Part shown: positions 47,301-54,024 of the stretch, one piece after another
Layout: each line of letters begins with the position of its first letter
Numbering within the stretch: position 1 is the first letter of the stretch
Position numbers and translations under genes: made by a program
The notes under the pieces: generated by a model
Told to the model about the DNA's origin: nothing
Databases searched by the model: none
What the model saw: the letters and a program-made list of their open reading frames with translations, nothing else
DNA from: a virus
Length of the DNA stretch: 61,872 nt
Strand: one strand, 5' to 3'
IMG/VR virus record: IMGVR_UViG_3300032677_000032
Coordinates: 1-61,872 of that record

Positions 47301-47606
47301 TTATACACTAGTTTTACGAGGTTGTCTAGTCTTTTTTGGAGCAGAAGGTGCAGATGGCTCTGGTGCTACCTTTGGTGCCCTAGGCTTACGCGGTGGCTTG
47401 GGCTTATCTGGCTGCTTGCTGCGATGTAGAATGATGATACCCTTAGATCGCAGTTCACGAATAATCTTACCATGATCCATTAAAAGCTTGTTAAGTGCTT
47501 CCTTATCAACAGGAGCATTAGGAGCCTTGCGCTTCAGATACTTGTCCACAGATTCGTGAATACCATGAAACTCTTCATCTGTGCAATCTAGATATATTGC
47601 GGCCAT
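47301..47606 (-). CDS. Small protein with Pro/Lys-rich tail
   Basis: 101 residues. MAAIYLDCTDEEFHGIHESV at the start, LMDHGKIIRELRSKGIIIL in the middle, and a KPPRKPRAPKVAPEPSAP tail that is probably disordered and nucleic-acid binding. Confidence 0.68.
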   Translation of the reverse strand: MAAIYLDCTDEEFHGIHESVDKYLKRKAPNAPVDKEALNKLLMDHGKIIRELRSKGIIILHRSKQPDKPKPPRKPRAPKVAPEPSAPSAPKKTRQPRKTSV

Positions 47607-47608
47607 GA

Positions 47609-47776
47609 TTACAGCCTTCCACTGATATCAATGATGTCATAGCGATCATAATGGTATGCATCTTGCAGACACACATCAATATACTTTTGTGCCTCTTCCA
47701 AAGTCTCAAACGACTTAAGGAAGTTATCTTCTGAAGGATAATAACGATCCCAGCCTAGTACCCAAAATACTTTCAT
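47609..47776 (-). CDS. Small protein, 55 residues
   Basis: MKVFWVLGWDRYYPSEDNFL, ATG at 47776 with GGTGAG upstream. Mixed alpha/beta. Unknown function. Confidence 0.65.
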   Translation of the reverse strand: MKVFWVLGWDRYYPSEDNFLKSFETLEEAQKYIDVCLQDAYHYDRYDIIDISGRL

Positions 47777-47784
47777 ATTCATTC

Positions 47785-47889
47785 TCACCAAAACTTGGCA
47801 ACAAAGTGCCAGATAACACCGATAATGATGCCCCAGAATGCAACATTCGCGAGAAACGTAAACAGCACCATTTTATAAAACGTATTCAT
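47785..47889 (-). CDS. Small membrane protein, 34 residues
   Basis: MNTFYKMVLFTFLANVAFWG then a hydrophobic end; one transmembrane helix. Its stop overlaps the following gene region. Short but well placed. Confidence 0.55.
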   Translation of the reverse strand: MNTFYKMVLFTFLANVAFWGIIIGVIWHFVAKFW

Positions 47890-47891
47890 AA

Positions 47892-48104
47892 TCAAAACTC
47901 CAAAACATTAGAGGTACGACGAGTGATTTCAGAGAAGACAGTAATCTTTCCTTTATGCCCTGCTATTTTGTAATGAGTGCGCTGTTCAAGTTCAAACAGA
48001 AGATCAGCATATTCTTCTTCATCATGCACAACTTCATCAAACAGAAAATACGTGTAGCCATCATGATCAGGCACCGTACTAATAGTTACAACAGCAGTAA
48101 ACAT
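47892..48104 (-). CDS. Small acidic protein, 70 residues
   Basis: MFTAVVTISTVPDHDGYTYF, ATG at 48104 with GGGAG upstream. Asp/Glu-rich helix then strand. Unknown function. Confidence 0.67.
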   Translation of the reverse strand: MFTAVVTISTVPDHDGYTYFLFDEVVHDEEEYADLLFELEQRTHYKIAGHKGKITVFSEITRRTSNVLEF

Positions 48105-48106
48105 AA

Positions 48107-48301
48107 TCAAAACTCCCAAATCTTGACGCCACGACGAATCAGTTCCTTTGCGATCAACTTTTGCATTCGATCAGCCTGTTTGACAAGGCGATCACTCAGC
48201 TTGTCACGGTTGCATTCGGAGAGGAAAAAGAGAGCCGCTTCAAGATCATCCGATGACTGAAAACGAATCACGATGGGGGCAAAGAGTTGCTTAAGATTCA
48301 T
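48107..48301 (-). CDS. Small helical protein, 64 residues
   Basis: MNLKQLFAPIVIRFQSSDDL; Arg/Lys-rich helices. First gene after the promoter at 48337. Confidence 0.66.
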   Translation of the reverse strand: MNLKQLFAPIVIRFQSSDDLEAALFFLSECNRDKLSDRLVKQADRMQKLIAKELIRRGVKIWEF

Positions 48302-48336
48302 ATTGATTGCTCCACAAACTCACTGACTACATTCTT

Positions 48337-48364
48337 ACCATACATGATTCGCTAAAAATGTCAA
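48337..48364 (-). promoter_or_regulatory. Early promoter
   Basis: TTGACA (48364-48359), 16-base spacer with CGAATCA, TATGGT (48342-48337). Confidence 0.75.
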
Positions 48365-48570
48365 GCGGAAAGTTTCACTTCACGGCCACCATAAGGAAAC
48401 TGCTGGCGCCAATATTCTTCTGACATTTCGTTCACAGCGCCTTGCTTGTATTCAGCATAGACCTTATCAAATCGGTTTTGTGAAACATAAGCCATCCACT
48501 TGATCTTGTGATATACACCAGATTCAACTTCGATTGGTGTGTCAAACATATATACATCATATACACGCAT
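48361..48570 (-). CDS. Small protein, 69 residues
   Basis: MRVYDVYMFDTPIEVESGVY; ATG at 48570 (an earlier TTG is unlikely). Contains YVSQNRFDKVYAEYKQGAVN. Unknown function. Confidence 0.66.
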   Translation of the reverse strand: MRVYDVYMFDTPIEVESGVYHKIKWMAYVSQNRFDKVYAEYKQGAVNEMSEEYWRQQFPYGGREVKLSA

Positions 48571-48572
48571 GA

Positions 48573-48731
48573 TCAATAATCCTCAGCATAAAGAGTTACA
48601 ACTTTGTAATGCTTGAAAATATAAGCAGATTCGACCTTCAGGTCTTTTTGATGGGTCTTAAGGACGCGAATCTCAATCTCAGCATCAGGATCGGCTTTCT
48701 TCAGTTCTTCGATCAACTCAGAAGCAGTCAT
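48573..48731 (-). CDS. Small protein, 52 residues
   Basis: MTASELIEELKKADPDAEIE, like the start of many phage proteins with an L-x-x-L-x-x-x-P-D-A-x-V helix. GGAG upstream within the promoter's inverted-repeat arm. Confidence 0.68.
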   Translation of the reverse strand: MTASELIEELKKADPDAEIEIRVLKTHQKDLKVESAYIFKHYKVVTLYAEDY

Positions 48732-48767
48732 ATCGAATCTCCTTATATCTCACTGACTACATTACTG

Positions 48768-48795
48768 ATAATATCAGAGTTGGAGATAATGTCAA
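48768..48795 (-). promoter_or_regulatory. Early promoter
   Basis: TTGACA (48795-48790), 16-base spacer with ATCTCC, TATTAT (48773-48768); GGAGAT lies in the leader next to the start codon. Confidence 0.8.
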
Positions 48796-49466
48796 GAGGG
48801 AAATGTGTATCCCACCAAAGATTCTAACTCTGATAAAGATTTTTCTACCACCACAGATCCTTCAGCGTTGTCCGCCATATAAACTTTGATAGAGCGATCT
48901 TTGAGATAGACAACTTTGTAATACGCCGATGGAACGGGAATCCTACGTTCTCCAATACAAGTAGATGGATCAGTATAGATTGCACCAGTCACCACGTATT
49001 GCGTCTCCATCCCTCTCACCATCGCTTCCAGTTCTTTCCAGATAATCCTGTTTACATCTGGTAGTTGTGGTGTCATGTTGGTCATTAGAAATGTGTCACG
49101 CATCTGGACTTCGTTTCCAGCGTCAGCAGCGGGTGTTAGATGCCCGCGATCATATCCACTGTCTGTATAGTCATCTGGTGTTGGTGACCGTTTCAGGCGA
49201 GGATCAGAGCAGAATGCGTCGTCTCTTTCCACGTGGTCATGTGGTGGCTGTGTCACTTCAGCAGATAGAATCGTTCTCATATTCTTTTCATCATAAAGAA
49301 CGAGATAGAACGAGTTGCAAAGCACTGTGGTACCAGGCACGACAATAGCCTGACCGTAAGGCCAGACTTGATTTGCAGGTAACGATGGAGGTAGCTTCCG
49401 CTTTGCTAGAAAAGAAAATGCAGCGGAAGCTAACATCCTAGGGATAGATAGCAACCGCTGCATCAT
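48792..49466 (-). CDS. Secreted DNA/RNA non-specific endonuclease (NucA type)
   Basis: 224 residues. The N-terminus (MMQRLLSIPRMLASAAFSFL) looks like a signal peptide or membrane anchor. YDRGHLTPAAD is the D-R-G-H active site of the beta-beta-alpha metal nucleases, and a following N-x-x-P-Q (MTNMTPQLPDVNRIIW) supplies the metal-binding Asn. Export suggests action in the periplasm, for example on incoming DNA of other phages (inference). Confidence 0.87.
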   Translation of the reverse strand: MMQRLLSIPRMLASAAFSFLAKRKLPPSLPANQVWPYGQAIVVPGTTVLCNSFYLVLYDEKNMRTILSAEVTQPPHDHVERDDAFCSDPRLKRSPTPDDYTDSGYDRGHLTPAADAGNEVQMRDTFLMTNMTPQLPDVNRIIWKELEAMVRGMETQYVVTGAIYTDPSTCIGERRIPVPSAYYKVVYLKDRSIKVYMADNAEGSVVVEKSLSELESLVGYTFPS

Positions 49467-49503
49467 TATTTCCTTGAGTGTTAGATTACACTCTATTTAT
49501 TAT

Positions 49504-49773
49504 TTAGTCTTCTTGAGCCTGTGTTACGTTCGAACTACGCTTGTAGTTGCCCCAATATTCATTGGCACGAACACGGATATTCAGCATGTTTGTCTGGTTC
49601 TTATTAGGATTGACAATGGTAATCCAAGGATTACGACCAGCACGCCATGCTTTAACAAGATCAAGTTCATGTGTTAGTGTGCAACGATCACGCTTCACAA
49701 GCTTTGAAGTTGCTTTTGAAACGTTTGAGTGAATACCTTTTGAGACCTTAGTCTTACGTGTACTAACTGCCAT
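49504..49773 (-). CDS. Small basic protein, 89 residues
   Basis: MAVSTRKTKVSKGIHSNVSK; basic, with LVKAWRAGRNPWITIVNPNK in the middle. Located before tRNA-Gly. Unknown function, perhaps RNA or DNA binding. Confidence 0.68.
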   Translation of the reverse strand: MAVSTRKTKVSKGIHSNVSKATSKLVKRDRCTLTHELDLVKAWRAGRNPWITIVNPNKNQTNMLNIRVRANEYWGNYKRSSNVTQAQED

Positions 49774-49792
49774 TATTTACCTTTCATGATGT

Positions 49793-49866
49793 TGGAGCAG
49801 CATATCGGACTCAAACCGATCTCTTTAGCTTGGAAGGCTAAGGCACAATCTCTATACCAATGCTGC
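49793..49866 (-). tRNA. tRNA-Gly (TCC), CCA encoded
   Basis: 7-bp acceptor GCAGCAT/ATGCTGC, D stem GGTA/TGCC, anticodon stem TTAGC/GCTAA with loop CTTCCAA (anticodon TCC), T stem ATCGG/CCGAT, discriminator T, CCA. Confidence 0.92.
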
Positions 49867-50097
49867 TTAGGGGAGCATGTCCACGAAGCGTCCGGTCTTC
49901 TGACCAACTGCGCGGACACGATTCTTGGGATATCTCTTTTTGGTATACTCTAATGCACGAGCAATAGACTGCGCACGATTAGGAACACCGCCTTCAACTC
50001 TACGCCAGCTATCATCAACACCTAGAACTTCAATCTGAATGTTCTCTGGTGTCTCTGTTGTCGATTCTTTGAAAGCTTTGAATATTTTCATTTTCAT
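49867..50097 (-). CDS. Small protein, 76 residues
   Basis: MKMKIFKAFKESTTETPENI; later basic (ALEYTKKRYPKNRVRAVG). Lies between tRNA-Pro and tRNA-Gly and its stop abuts tRNA-Gly. Unknown function. Confidence 0.67.
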   Translation of the reverse strand: MKMKIFKAFKESTTETPENIQIEVLGVDDSWRRVEGGVPNRAQSIARALEYTKKRYPKNRVRAVGQKTGRFVDMLP

Positions 50098-50117
50098 GCT
50101 CTTATTTATATGGAATG

Positions 50118-50194
50118 GTCTACCATGAGAGATTTGAACTCCCGATCTCCTGGCCCCAAACCAGGCGGATTACCAGACTTTCCTAATGGTAGAC
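50118..50194 (-). tRNA. tRNA-Pro (TGG)
   Basis: Acceptor GTCTACC/GGTAGAC, anticodon stem CCTGG/CCAGG with loop TTTGGGG (anticodon TGG), T loop TTCAAAT. CCA appears not to be fully encoded. Confidence 0.9.
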
Positions 50195-50213
50195 AATAAA
50201 CTTTATTCGTGAC

Positions 50214-50349
50214 TGAAAATCAGGTGACCCAACCCGTTAGCCGTATGCTCCATTAACTATTTAGATGAACAATGAACGTTCAAGTTCTGGTCCTGATTTT
50301 CATACCATCTAGCGCCTTACGTCTAGTTCGTAATAGATCATTGTTCATC
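50214..50349 (-). ncRNA. Two interleaved 11-bp helices between tRNA genes (pseudoknot-like)
   Basis: Perfect 11-base inverted repeats, GATGAACAATG (minus, 50349-50339) with CATTGTTCATC (50274-50264), and TGAAAATCAGG (50302-50292) with CCTGATTTTCA (50224-50214). The arms alternate A1-A2-B1-B2, the order of an H-type pseudoknot. Neither pair folds into a canonical tRNA cloverleaf that I could find. Could be a processing signal, an ncRNA or decayed tRNA genes. Confidence 0.5.
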
Positions 50350-50358
50350 AAAATAGTC

Positions 50359-50432
50359 TGGTGCCGATAAGAAGAATCGAACTCCTGTCAGAGGGTTACA
50401 AATCCACTGTATTACCACTATACTATATCGGC
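50359..50432 (-). tRNA. tRNA-Thr (TGT), CCA encoded
   Basis: Acceptor GCCGATA/TATCGGC, discriminator A, CCA; anticodon loop TTTGTAA (TGT); T stem AGGAG/CTTCT with TTCGATT. The anticodon stem has mismatches. Confidence 0.85.
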
Positions 50433-50433
50433 A

Positions 50434-51060
50434 TTAAACTTTCGTTGTGCGTACCGTAGTCTCACCAGTGTCATCGTTATGACTTACGTGATGAGCATTG
50501 AAGTTAACACCAGGATGTTGTTGCTTCAATGAAAGAAACTGTGCTAGATTGTCTTTAGAATCATCATAGAGATGGACGTTTTTATATCCATTCTGATTAA
50601 TGAGATTGTGTACAATATCACGTTTTCTTACGGCAGGATCACCAGGCTTATTACCAGCCCTGCGAACATGCACTTTATTTATATCTACTCCATACTTCTT
50701 CATAAACTCGGCAAACTTTGGCTGATCGTCAAAGTCTGCGCGAGCAGTTAGTATCTCAACCTTACCGCCATTATTATGAATGGCTTTCATCTTAGCAAGC
50801 ATCTTACGAATAGGTTTACCCGTTTGATGCAACTTGCTAGATGATCTAAAGTCAGAGAAGTCATATGAATGACCTGGATCTAACTTATGCGTATTGAACT
50901 GTTGATTACTTAAAGACTTCACTCGCTTGCCATGTTCATCGTTTACATGAATAGCGAGTGAACCTGGATCGTGAGTAAACAAAGTTTCATCCATGTCAAA
51001 GGCATGGAGTGTGTTTTGTGACTCGACAATGAAGTTTTTAAAGTTCGTTACGTTGTTCAT
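50434..51060 (-). CDS. HAD-family hydrolase with capsid targeting-like N-terminus
   Basis: 208 residues. MNNVTNFKNFIVE ends in I-V-E, a gp21-type site. HAD motifs: FDMDETLFTH (both Asp), EILTAR and HLYDDSKDNLAQF. The insertion between motifs I and II is large. Probably a phosphatase delivered with the virion; substrate unknown. Lies directly before tRNA-Thr. Confidence 0.78.
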   Translation of the reverse strand: MNNVTNFKNFIVESQNTLHAFDMDETLFTHDPGSLAIHVNDEHGKRVKSLSNQQFNTHKLDPGHSYDFSDFRSSSKLHQTGKPIRKMLAKMKAIHNNGGKVEILTARADFDDQPKFAEFMKKYGVDINKVHVRRAGNKPGDPAVRKRDIVHNLINQNGYKNVHLYDDSKDNLAQFLSLKQQHPGVNFNAHHVSHNDDTGETTVRTTKV

Positions 51061-51087
51061 GTTCTACTTATAAAACATGTTTATGTA

Positions 51088-51438
51088 TCAAGTATTGCTT
51101 GCAAGAAACTTTTCAATACGCAAGGCGATTGCTTCATCTGGATCTTGAGAATAATGAATAATAGCAGCCTGTGCAAGCTTTAGAAGTTTGATAATGTCAT
51201 CTTGCACTGTCTCTTTTACCAACTCGATTTCATCTTTAAAGATATAAACCGAAAGGTCATGATTACCAAAATAACCAGAATCAAACTGTACCCGCCAATA
51301 TATCCCATCAGTTTGTCCATATGGATCGATTTTTTCAGTGACAGTACCCAGACTACCGACATCAAGTCCATTATCAGGTTCGTCAATATAGCCCCGTGCC
51401 GAACTGGTAAGCTTAACTCGATCACCAACATTAAACAT
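51088..51438 (-). CDS. SH3/KOW-like protein with helical tail
   Basis: 116 residues from the ATG at 51438 (MFNVGDRVKLTSSARGYIDE), GGAGA upstream. The V-G-D-R-V-K start and later VGSLGTVTEKID form an SH3-type barrel; the C-terminal third is helical. Early promoter upstream. Confidence 0.7.
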   Translation of the reverse strand: MFNVGDRVKLTSSARGYIDEPDNGLDVGSLGTVTEKIDPYGQTDGIYWRVQFDSGYFGNHDLSVYIFKDEIELVKETVQDDIIKLLKLAQAAIIHYSQDPDEAIALRIEKFLASNT

Positions 51439-51488
51439 AATCAATCTCCATTTTGTATCAGAGAGAAGCTTTGTCTCTCTATATTCCC

Positions 51489-51516
51489 ATCATAGCTGAT
51501 TCGTGGAATAAGTCAA
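51489..51516 (-). promoter_or_regulatory. Early promoter
   Basis: TTGACT (51516-51511), 16-base spacer with CGAATCA, TATGAT (51494-51489). Confidence 0.75.
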
Positions 51517-52073
51517 GCAGTTTTGAGCCATTTCATAATGTTTTCAGGTGCAGTCTCGCCGTATGGATCATCATCGACATTGTGACCAAAGCCAGGTTCA
51601 ATGAACCACTTTTCGATCTTGCCGTTGTTTACCACTACAGCATAACGCCAGGAACGTGTGCCAAAGCCAAGATTTTCCTTATTCACTAGCATCGACATAC
51701 CAAGAGTAAATGTACCAGAACCGTCTGGAATGACCTTGACCTTCTGAAGCTGTTGTGACTTGGCCCAAGCGTTCATTACAAAGGCATCATTGACTGAGAT
51801 GCAATATACATCATCAATGCCTAGTGCCTTGAAGTCTTTATAGTTTTCTTCGAAACCAGGAAGCTGATATGTCGAACAAGTAGGTGTAAAGGCACCAGGA
51901 AGAGAAAATAGAACTACGCGCTTGTTTGCAAAATAGTCAAACGAAGTCCTTTTTTCCCAACGATAAGGATTTGGTCCTTCAATCGAATCGTCACGCACAC
52001 GAGTCTTGAATACTACGTTTGGAACGACTTCTGGTAGATACTCTTCGGGATCATACTGATGTGTCTGGTACAT
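51513..52073 (-). CDS. Peroxiredoxin (Prx5/AhpE-like)
   Basis: 186 residues. LFSLPGAFTPTCSTYQLPGF has the Prx P-x-x-x-T/S-x-x-C active site, and later GFGTRSWRYAVVVNNGKIEK is the Prx5 type. Reduces peroxides with thioredoxin or glutaredoxin. An N-terminal ~40-residue extension precedes the domain. An antioxidant enzyme in a phage, alongside Dps-like and Hsp20 proteins, points to stress protection. Confidence 0.9.
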   Translation of the reverse strand: MYQTHQYDPEEYLPEVVPNVVFKTRVRDDSIEGPNPYRWEKRTSFDYFANKRVVLFSLPGAFTPTCSTYQLPGFEENYKDFKALGIDDVYCISVNDAFVMNAWAKSQQLQKVKVIPDGSGTFTLGMSMLVNKENLGFGTRSWRYAVVVNNGKIEKWFIEPGFGHNVDDDPYGETAPENIMKWLKTA

Positions 52074-52076
52074 ATT

Positions 52077-52475
52077 TTATCCTTTCATAATACGTTCACG
52101 TAGCCCAGAAGAACTATAGTTATGTTCGCGTCTGTTATAATAAATCTCAATGCCTGGCATATATTTGCCAGTAAAAGTTTTAGACTCATACTCTTCTCCT
52201 ACAAACCGAATATCAATCTTCTGGGTGAGTAGAAGATTATATAGGTCACCTTCAGTGGAGTATGGAATGATTTTGTCTACATATTTACAGGCATTTAACT
52301 GTGACCAACGTTCATATACATCTTGAACTGGCTTATTCTTTTCTGGACGATCAATCGTAGGATCAGTCTGAAGTGCTGCGATAAGAAAATCACAGTGTTC
52401 TTTAGCTTCTTCAAGCATAAGAACATGACCCGAATGAAACAGATCAAAGCAGGAACATGTAATACCAATCTTCAT
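52077..52475 (-). CDS. Cytidylyltransferase-family protein (TagD-like)
   Basis: 132 residues. GITCSCFDLFHSGHVLMLEE (H-S-G-H) and EHNYSSSGLRERI (the S-S-x-x-R-x-R/K motif) define a glycerol-3-phosphate/choline-type cytidylyltransferase. YERWSQLNACKYVDKIIP fits the family. Common in T4-like marine phages. Product may feed modification of sugars or lipids; unknown here. Confidence 0.88.
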   Translation of the reverse strand: MKIGITCSCFDLFHSGHVLMLEEAKEHCDFLIAALQTDPTIDRPEKNKPVQDVYERWSQLNACKYVDKIIPYSTEGDLYNLLLTQKIDIRFVGEEYESKTFTGKYMPGIEIYYNRREHNYSSSGLRERIMKG

Positions 52476-52493
52476 AACAATCCTTTATTTCAC

Positions 52494-52655
52494 TTAGACC
52501 TTTTCAGTGTCATCAATTACCACTTCAAGACAGACATTATCTCTGCCATAGATTAGGTCCAGACTTTCAGCAAGCTTTAAAGCAGCTTTATAATCTTCGA
52601 CCAGACATTCAACAACCATTTCGTAATCTGCGTTCAATGCGTATACGTGAAACAT
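52494..52655 (-). CDS. Small protein, 53 residues
   Basis: MFHVYALNADYEMVVECLVE, alpha/beta appearance, acidic end. Unknown function. Confidence 0.63.
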   Translation of the reverse strand: MFHVYALNADYEMVVECLVEDYKAALKLAESLDLIYGRDNVCLEVVIDDTEKV

Positions 52656-52673
52656 GGTAGTTTCCTTTTTAAA

Positions 52674-52750
52674 TGGCTCCCTAGATAGGATTCGAACCTA
52701 TAACGACAAGATTAACAGTCTTGTGCCCCTACCGATAGGGCCCCTAGGGA
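52674..52750 (-). tRNA. tRNA-Asn (GTT), CCA encoded
   Basis: Acceptor TCCCTAG/CTAGGGA, discriminator G, CCA; anticodon stem CAAGA/TCTTG with loop CTGTTAA (GTT); T arm with GTTCGAATC. Confidence 0.95.
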
Positions 52751-52758
52751 ATATAACT

Positions 52759-53229
52759 CTACTTATAACGTTCGTTGATGAACGCAAACCACTTGTGATA
52801 GAGCCCGACTTCTTTGCCGTAAGCTTCTACCTCCCAAGGCGAATCAAAATAGTTATCTTCATTGCGCTTAGGTTTCCAGATTTCGCCGTGCCATTTGCTG
52901 GTCATCTTTAGCTTGCCTCTAGACACAACCACAATGCCGCTTTTCAGTTCATTCTTAGCGTGTTGCTTAACATGAACCATTTCGTGCGCTAGAGTTTTAA
53001 TCATATCTTCTATCTTCTGGCGCTTCAGGCGAATCGTGAACCACCGTGGATTCCTCGTGCCTTCTTCGTCTACACATTCACCATGAACGTCTAGATTCGT
53101 TTCAATCTCCAGATCAATAGAGAGTTTGCGAACCATGCGAGGGTCCATCAACTGACGGGCAAAAAACTCTGCTGCTTCGGTGAGTTCCTCAGCTTTGCGC
53201 GCATTGATACCTGATACGTGAACTTCCAT
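52759..53229 (-). CDS. SprT-like zinc metallopeptidase
   Basis: 156 residues. TLAHEMVHVKQHAKNEL contains H-E-x-x-H; KWHGEIWKPKRNED and SPWEVEAYGKE provide the downstream Glu region. SprT/Spartan-like proteins act on DNA-protein crosslinks; phage versions are uncharacterised. Own promoter at 53254. Confidence 0.82.
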   Translation of the reverse strand: MEVHVSGINARKAEELTEAAEFFARQLMDPRMVRKLSIDLEIETNLDVHGECVDEEGTRNPRWFTIRLKRQKIEDMIKTLAHEMVHVKQHAKNELKSGIVVVSRGKLKMTSKWHGEIWKPKRNEDNYFDSPWEVEAYGKEVGLYHKWFAFINERYK

Positions 53230-53253
53230 TTCATCTCCATCCTCTATGATCTG

Positions 53254-53282
53254 AACCTAGCACGATTCGAGATAAATGTCAA
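53254..53282 (-). promoter_or_regulatory. Early promoter
   Basis: TTGACA (53282-53277), 17-base spacer with CGAATCG, TAGGTT (53259-53254). Confidence 0.7.
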
Positions 53283-53288
53283 GAGATA

Positions 53289-53480
53289 TCAGAAGCGTTC
53301 AGGACCGCCACAGATGCCGACCGCAAAGGGATACCAAGCGGTAATCGCAGCAATGGCAACGAACGGAATAGCGATGAAAAACTTAATCAACGCAATGGGA
53401 TGCATAAAACTAACGAGTTCCTTGAACCCAAAGAGTTCTAGGGCAACCAGAGCGAATGCAATAGCAAAAATCTTAATCAT
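53289..53480 (-). CDS. Small membrane protein, 63 residues
   Basis: MIKIFAIAFALVALELFGFK then a second hydrophobic segment (IALIKFFIAIPFVAIAAITA). Early promoter upstream. Unknown role, possibly host membrane takeover. Confidence 0.7.
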   Translation of the reverse strand: MIKIFAIAFALVALELFGFKELVSFMHPIALIKFFIAIPFVAIAAITAWYPFAVGICGGPERF

Positions 53481-53512
53481 AACGAATCACCTTTCTCACT
53501 AACTACATTCTC

Positions 53513-53540
53513 AACATAGCTGATTCTGAAAAAATGTCAA
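53513..53540 (-). promoter_or_regulatory. Early promoter
   Basis: TTGACA (53540-53535), 16-base spacer with GAATCA, TATGTT (53518-53513); TGATTCG lies before the ATG at 53480. Confidence 0.8.
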
Positions 53541-53544
53541 GTGG

Positions 53545-53781
53545 TTAATTTGGCAACCGAAGGCCTTCAGGATTGATAGGCTCAAGGGTCTTGAACCCCC
53601 ATTCGACACGACCATCTTCGAGGCGAGGAAGTTCTTGATCTTTCTTCCACTTGAGCCAACCGTTTCCGTAACCGTTGAACCCCCAGTGGCGAGAGAACCA
53701 CTGACCATCCTCGCGGACAGCAGCATGAATGTGACGGCCGTAGGAGTCATGCCCCATGAACGCTTCGATTGCCTTTGCCAT
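53545..53781 (-). CDS. Small Trp/Gly-rich protein
   Basis: 78 residues, MAKAIEAFMGHDSYGRHIHA; SRHWGFNGYGNGWLKWKKDQ in the middle. The frame and RBS (AAGGAA) support this over the alternative frame at the same place. Unknown function. Confidence 0.68.
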   Translation of the reverse strand: MAKAIEAFMGHDSYGRHIHAAVREDGQWFSRHWGFNGYGNGWLKWKKDQELPRLEDGRVEWGFKTLEPINPEGLRLPN

Positions 53782-53814
53782 AACGAATCATTCCTTCTCA
53801 CTGACTACATTCTC

Positions 53815-53842
53815 AATATAGCTGATTCGTGGAAAATGTCAA
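53815..53842 (-). promoter_or_regulatory. Early promoter, clearest inverted repeat
   Basis: TTGACA (53842-53837), 16-base spacer, TATATT (53820-53815). ACGAATCA in the spacer and TGATTCGT just before the ATG are perfect 8-base inverted arms. Confidence 0.85.
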
Positions 53843-54024
53843 TCGATAATGTCAGCTTTGTGGCAAAAAAATGCAGGGGTGGCTCCATTGAAACCACCTC
53901 CTGAGTTTAAGAAACGACACATAGATTTCACCTTGTCTTCCTCGGCTGAGGAATAGATGGTAAACCCAGTGGTTGTCTCAAAAATGTGGTACTTACCATC
54001 GAACGTTCTGATTCTGTATATCAA
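53839..54024 (-). CDS. Small protein with TTG start
   Basis: 61 residues, MIYRIRTFDGKYHIFETTTG; TTG start overlaps the helicase stop. Contains Cys in the second half. Unknown function. Confidence 0.55.
   Translation of the reverse strand: MIYRIRTFDGKYHIFETTTGFTIYSSAEEDKVKSMCRFLNSGGGFNGATPAFFCHKADIID

Noticed and set aside
50103-50110. TATAAATA before the gene at 50097
   Set aside because: Too close to the start codon for an RBS in the transcript; the similar TATAAGTA at 51065-51072 has the same problem.
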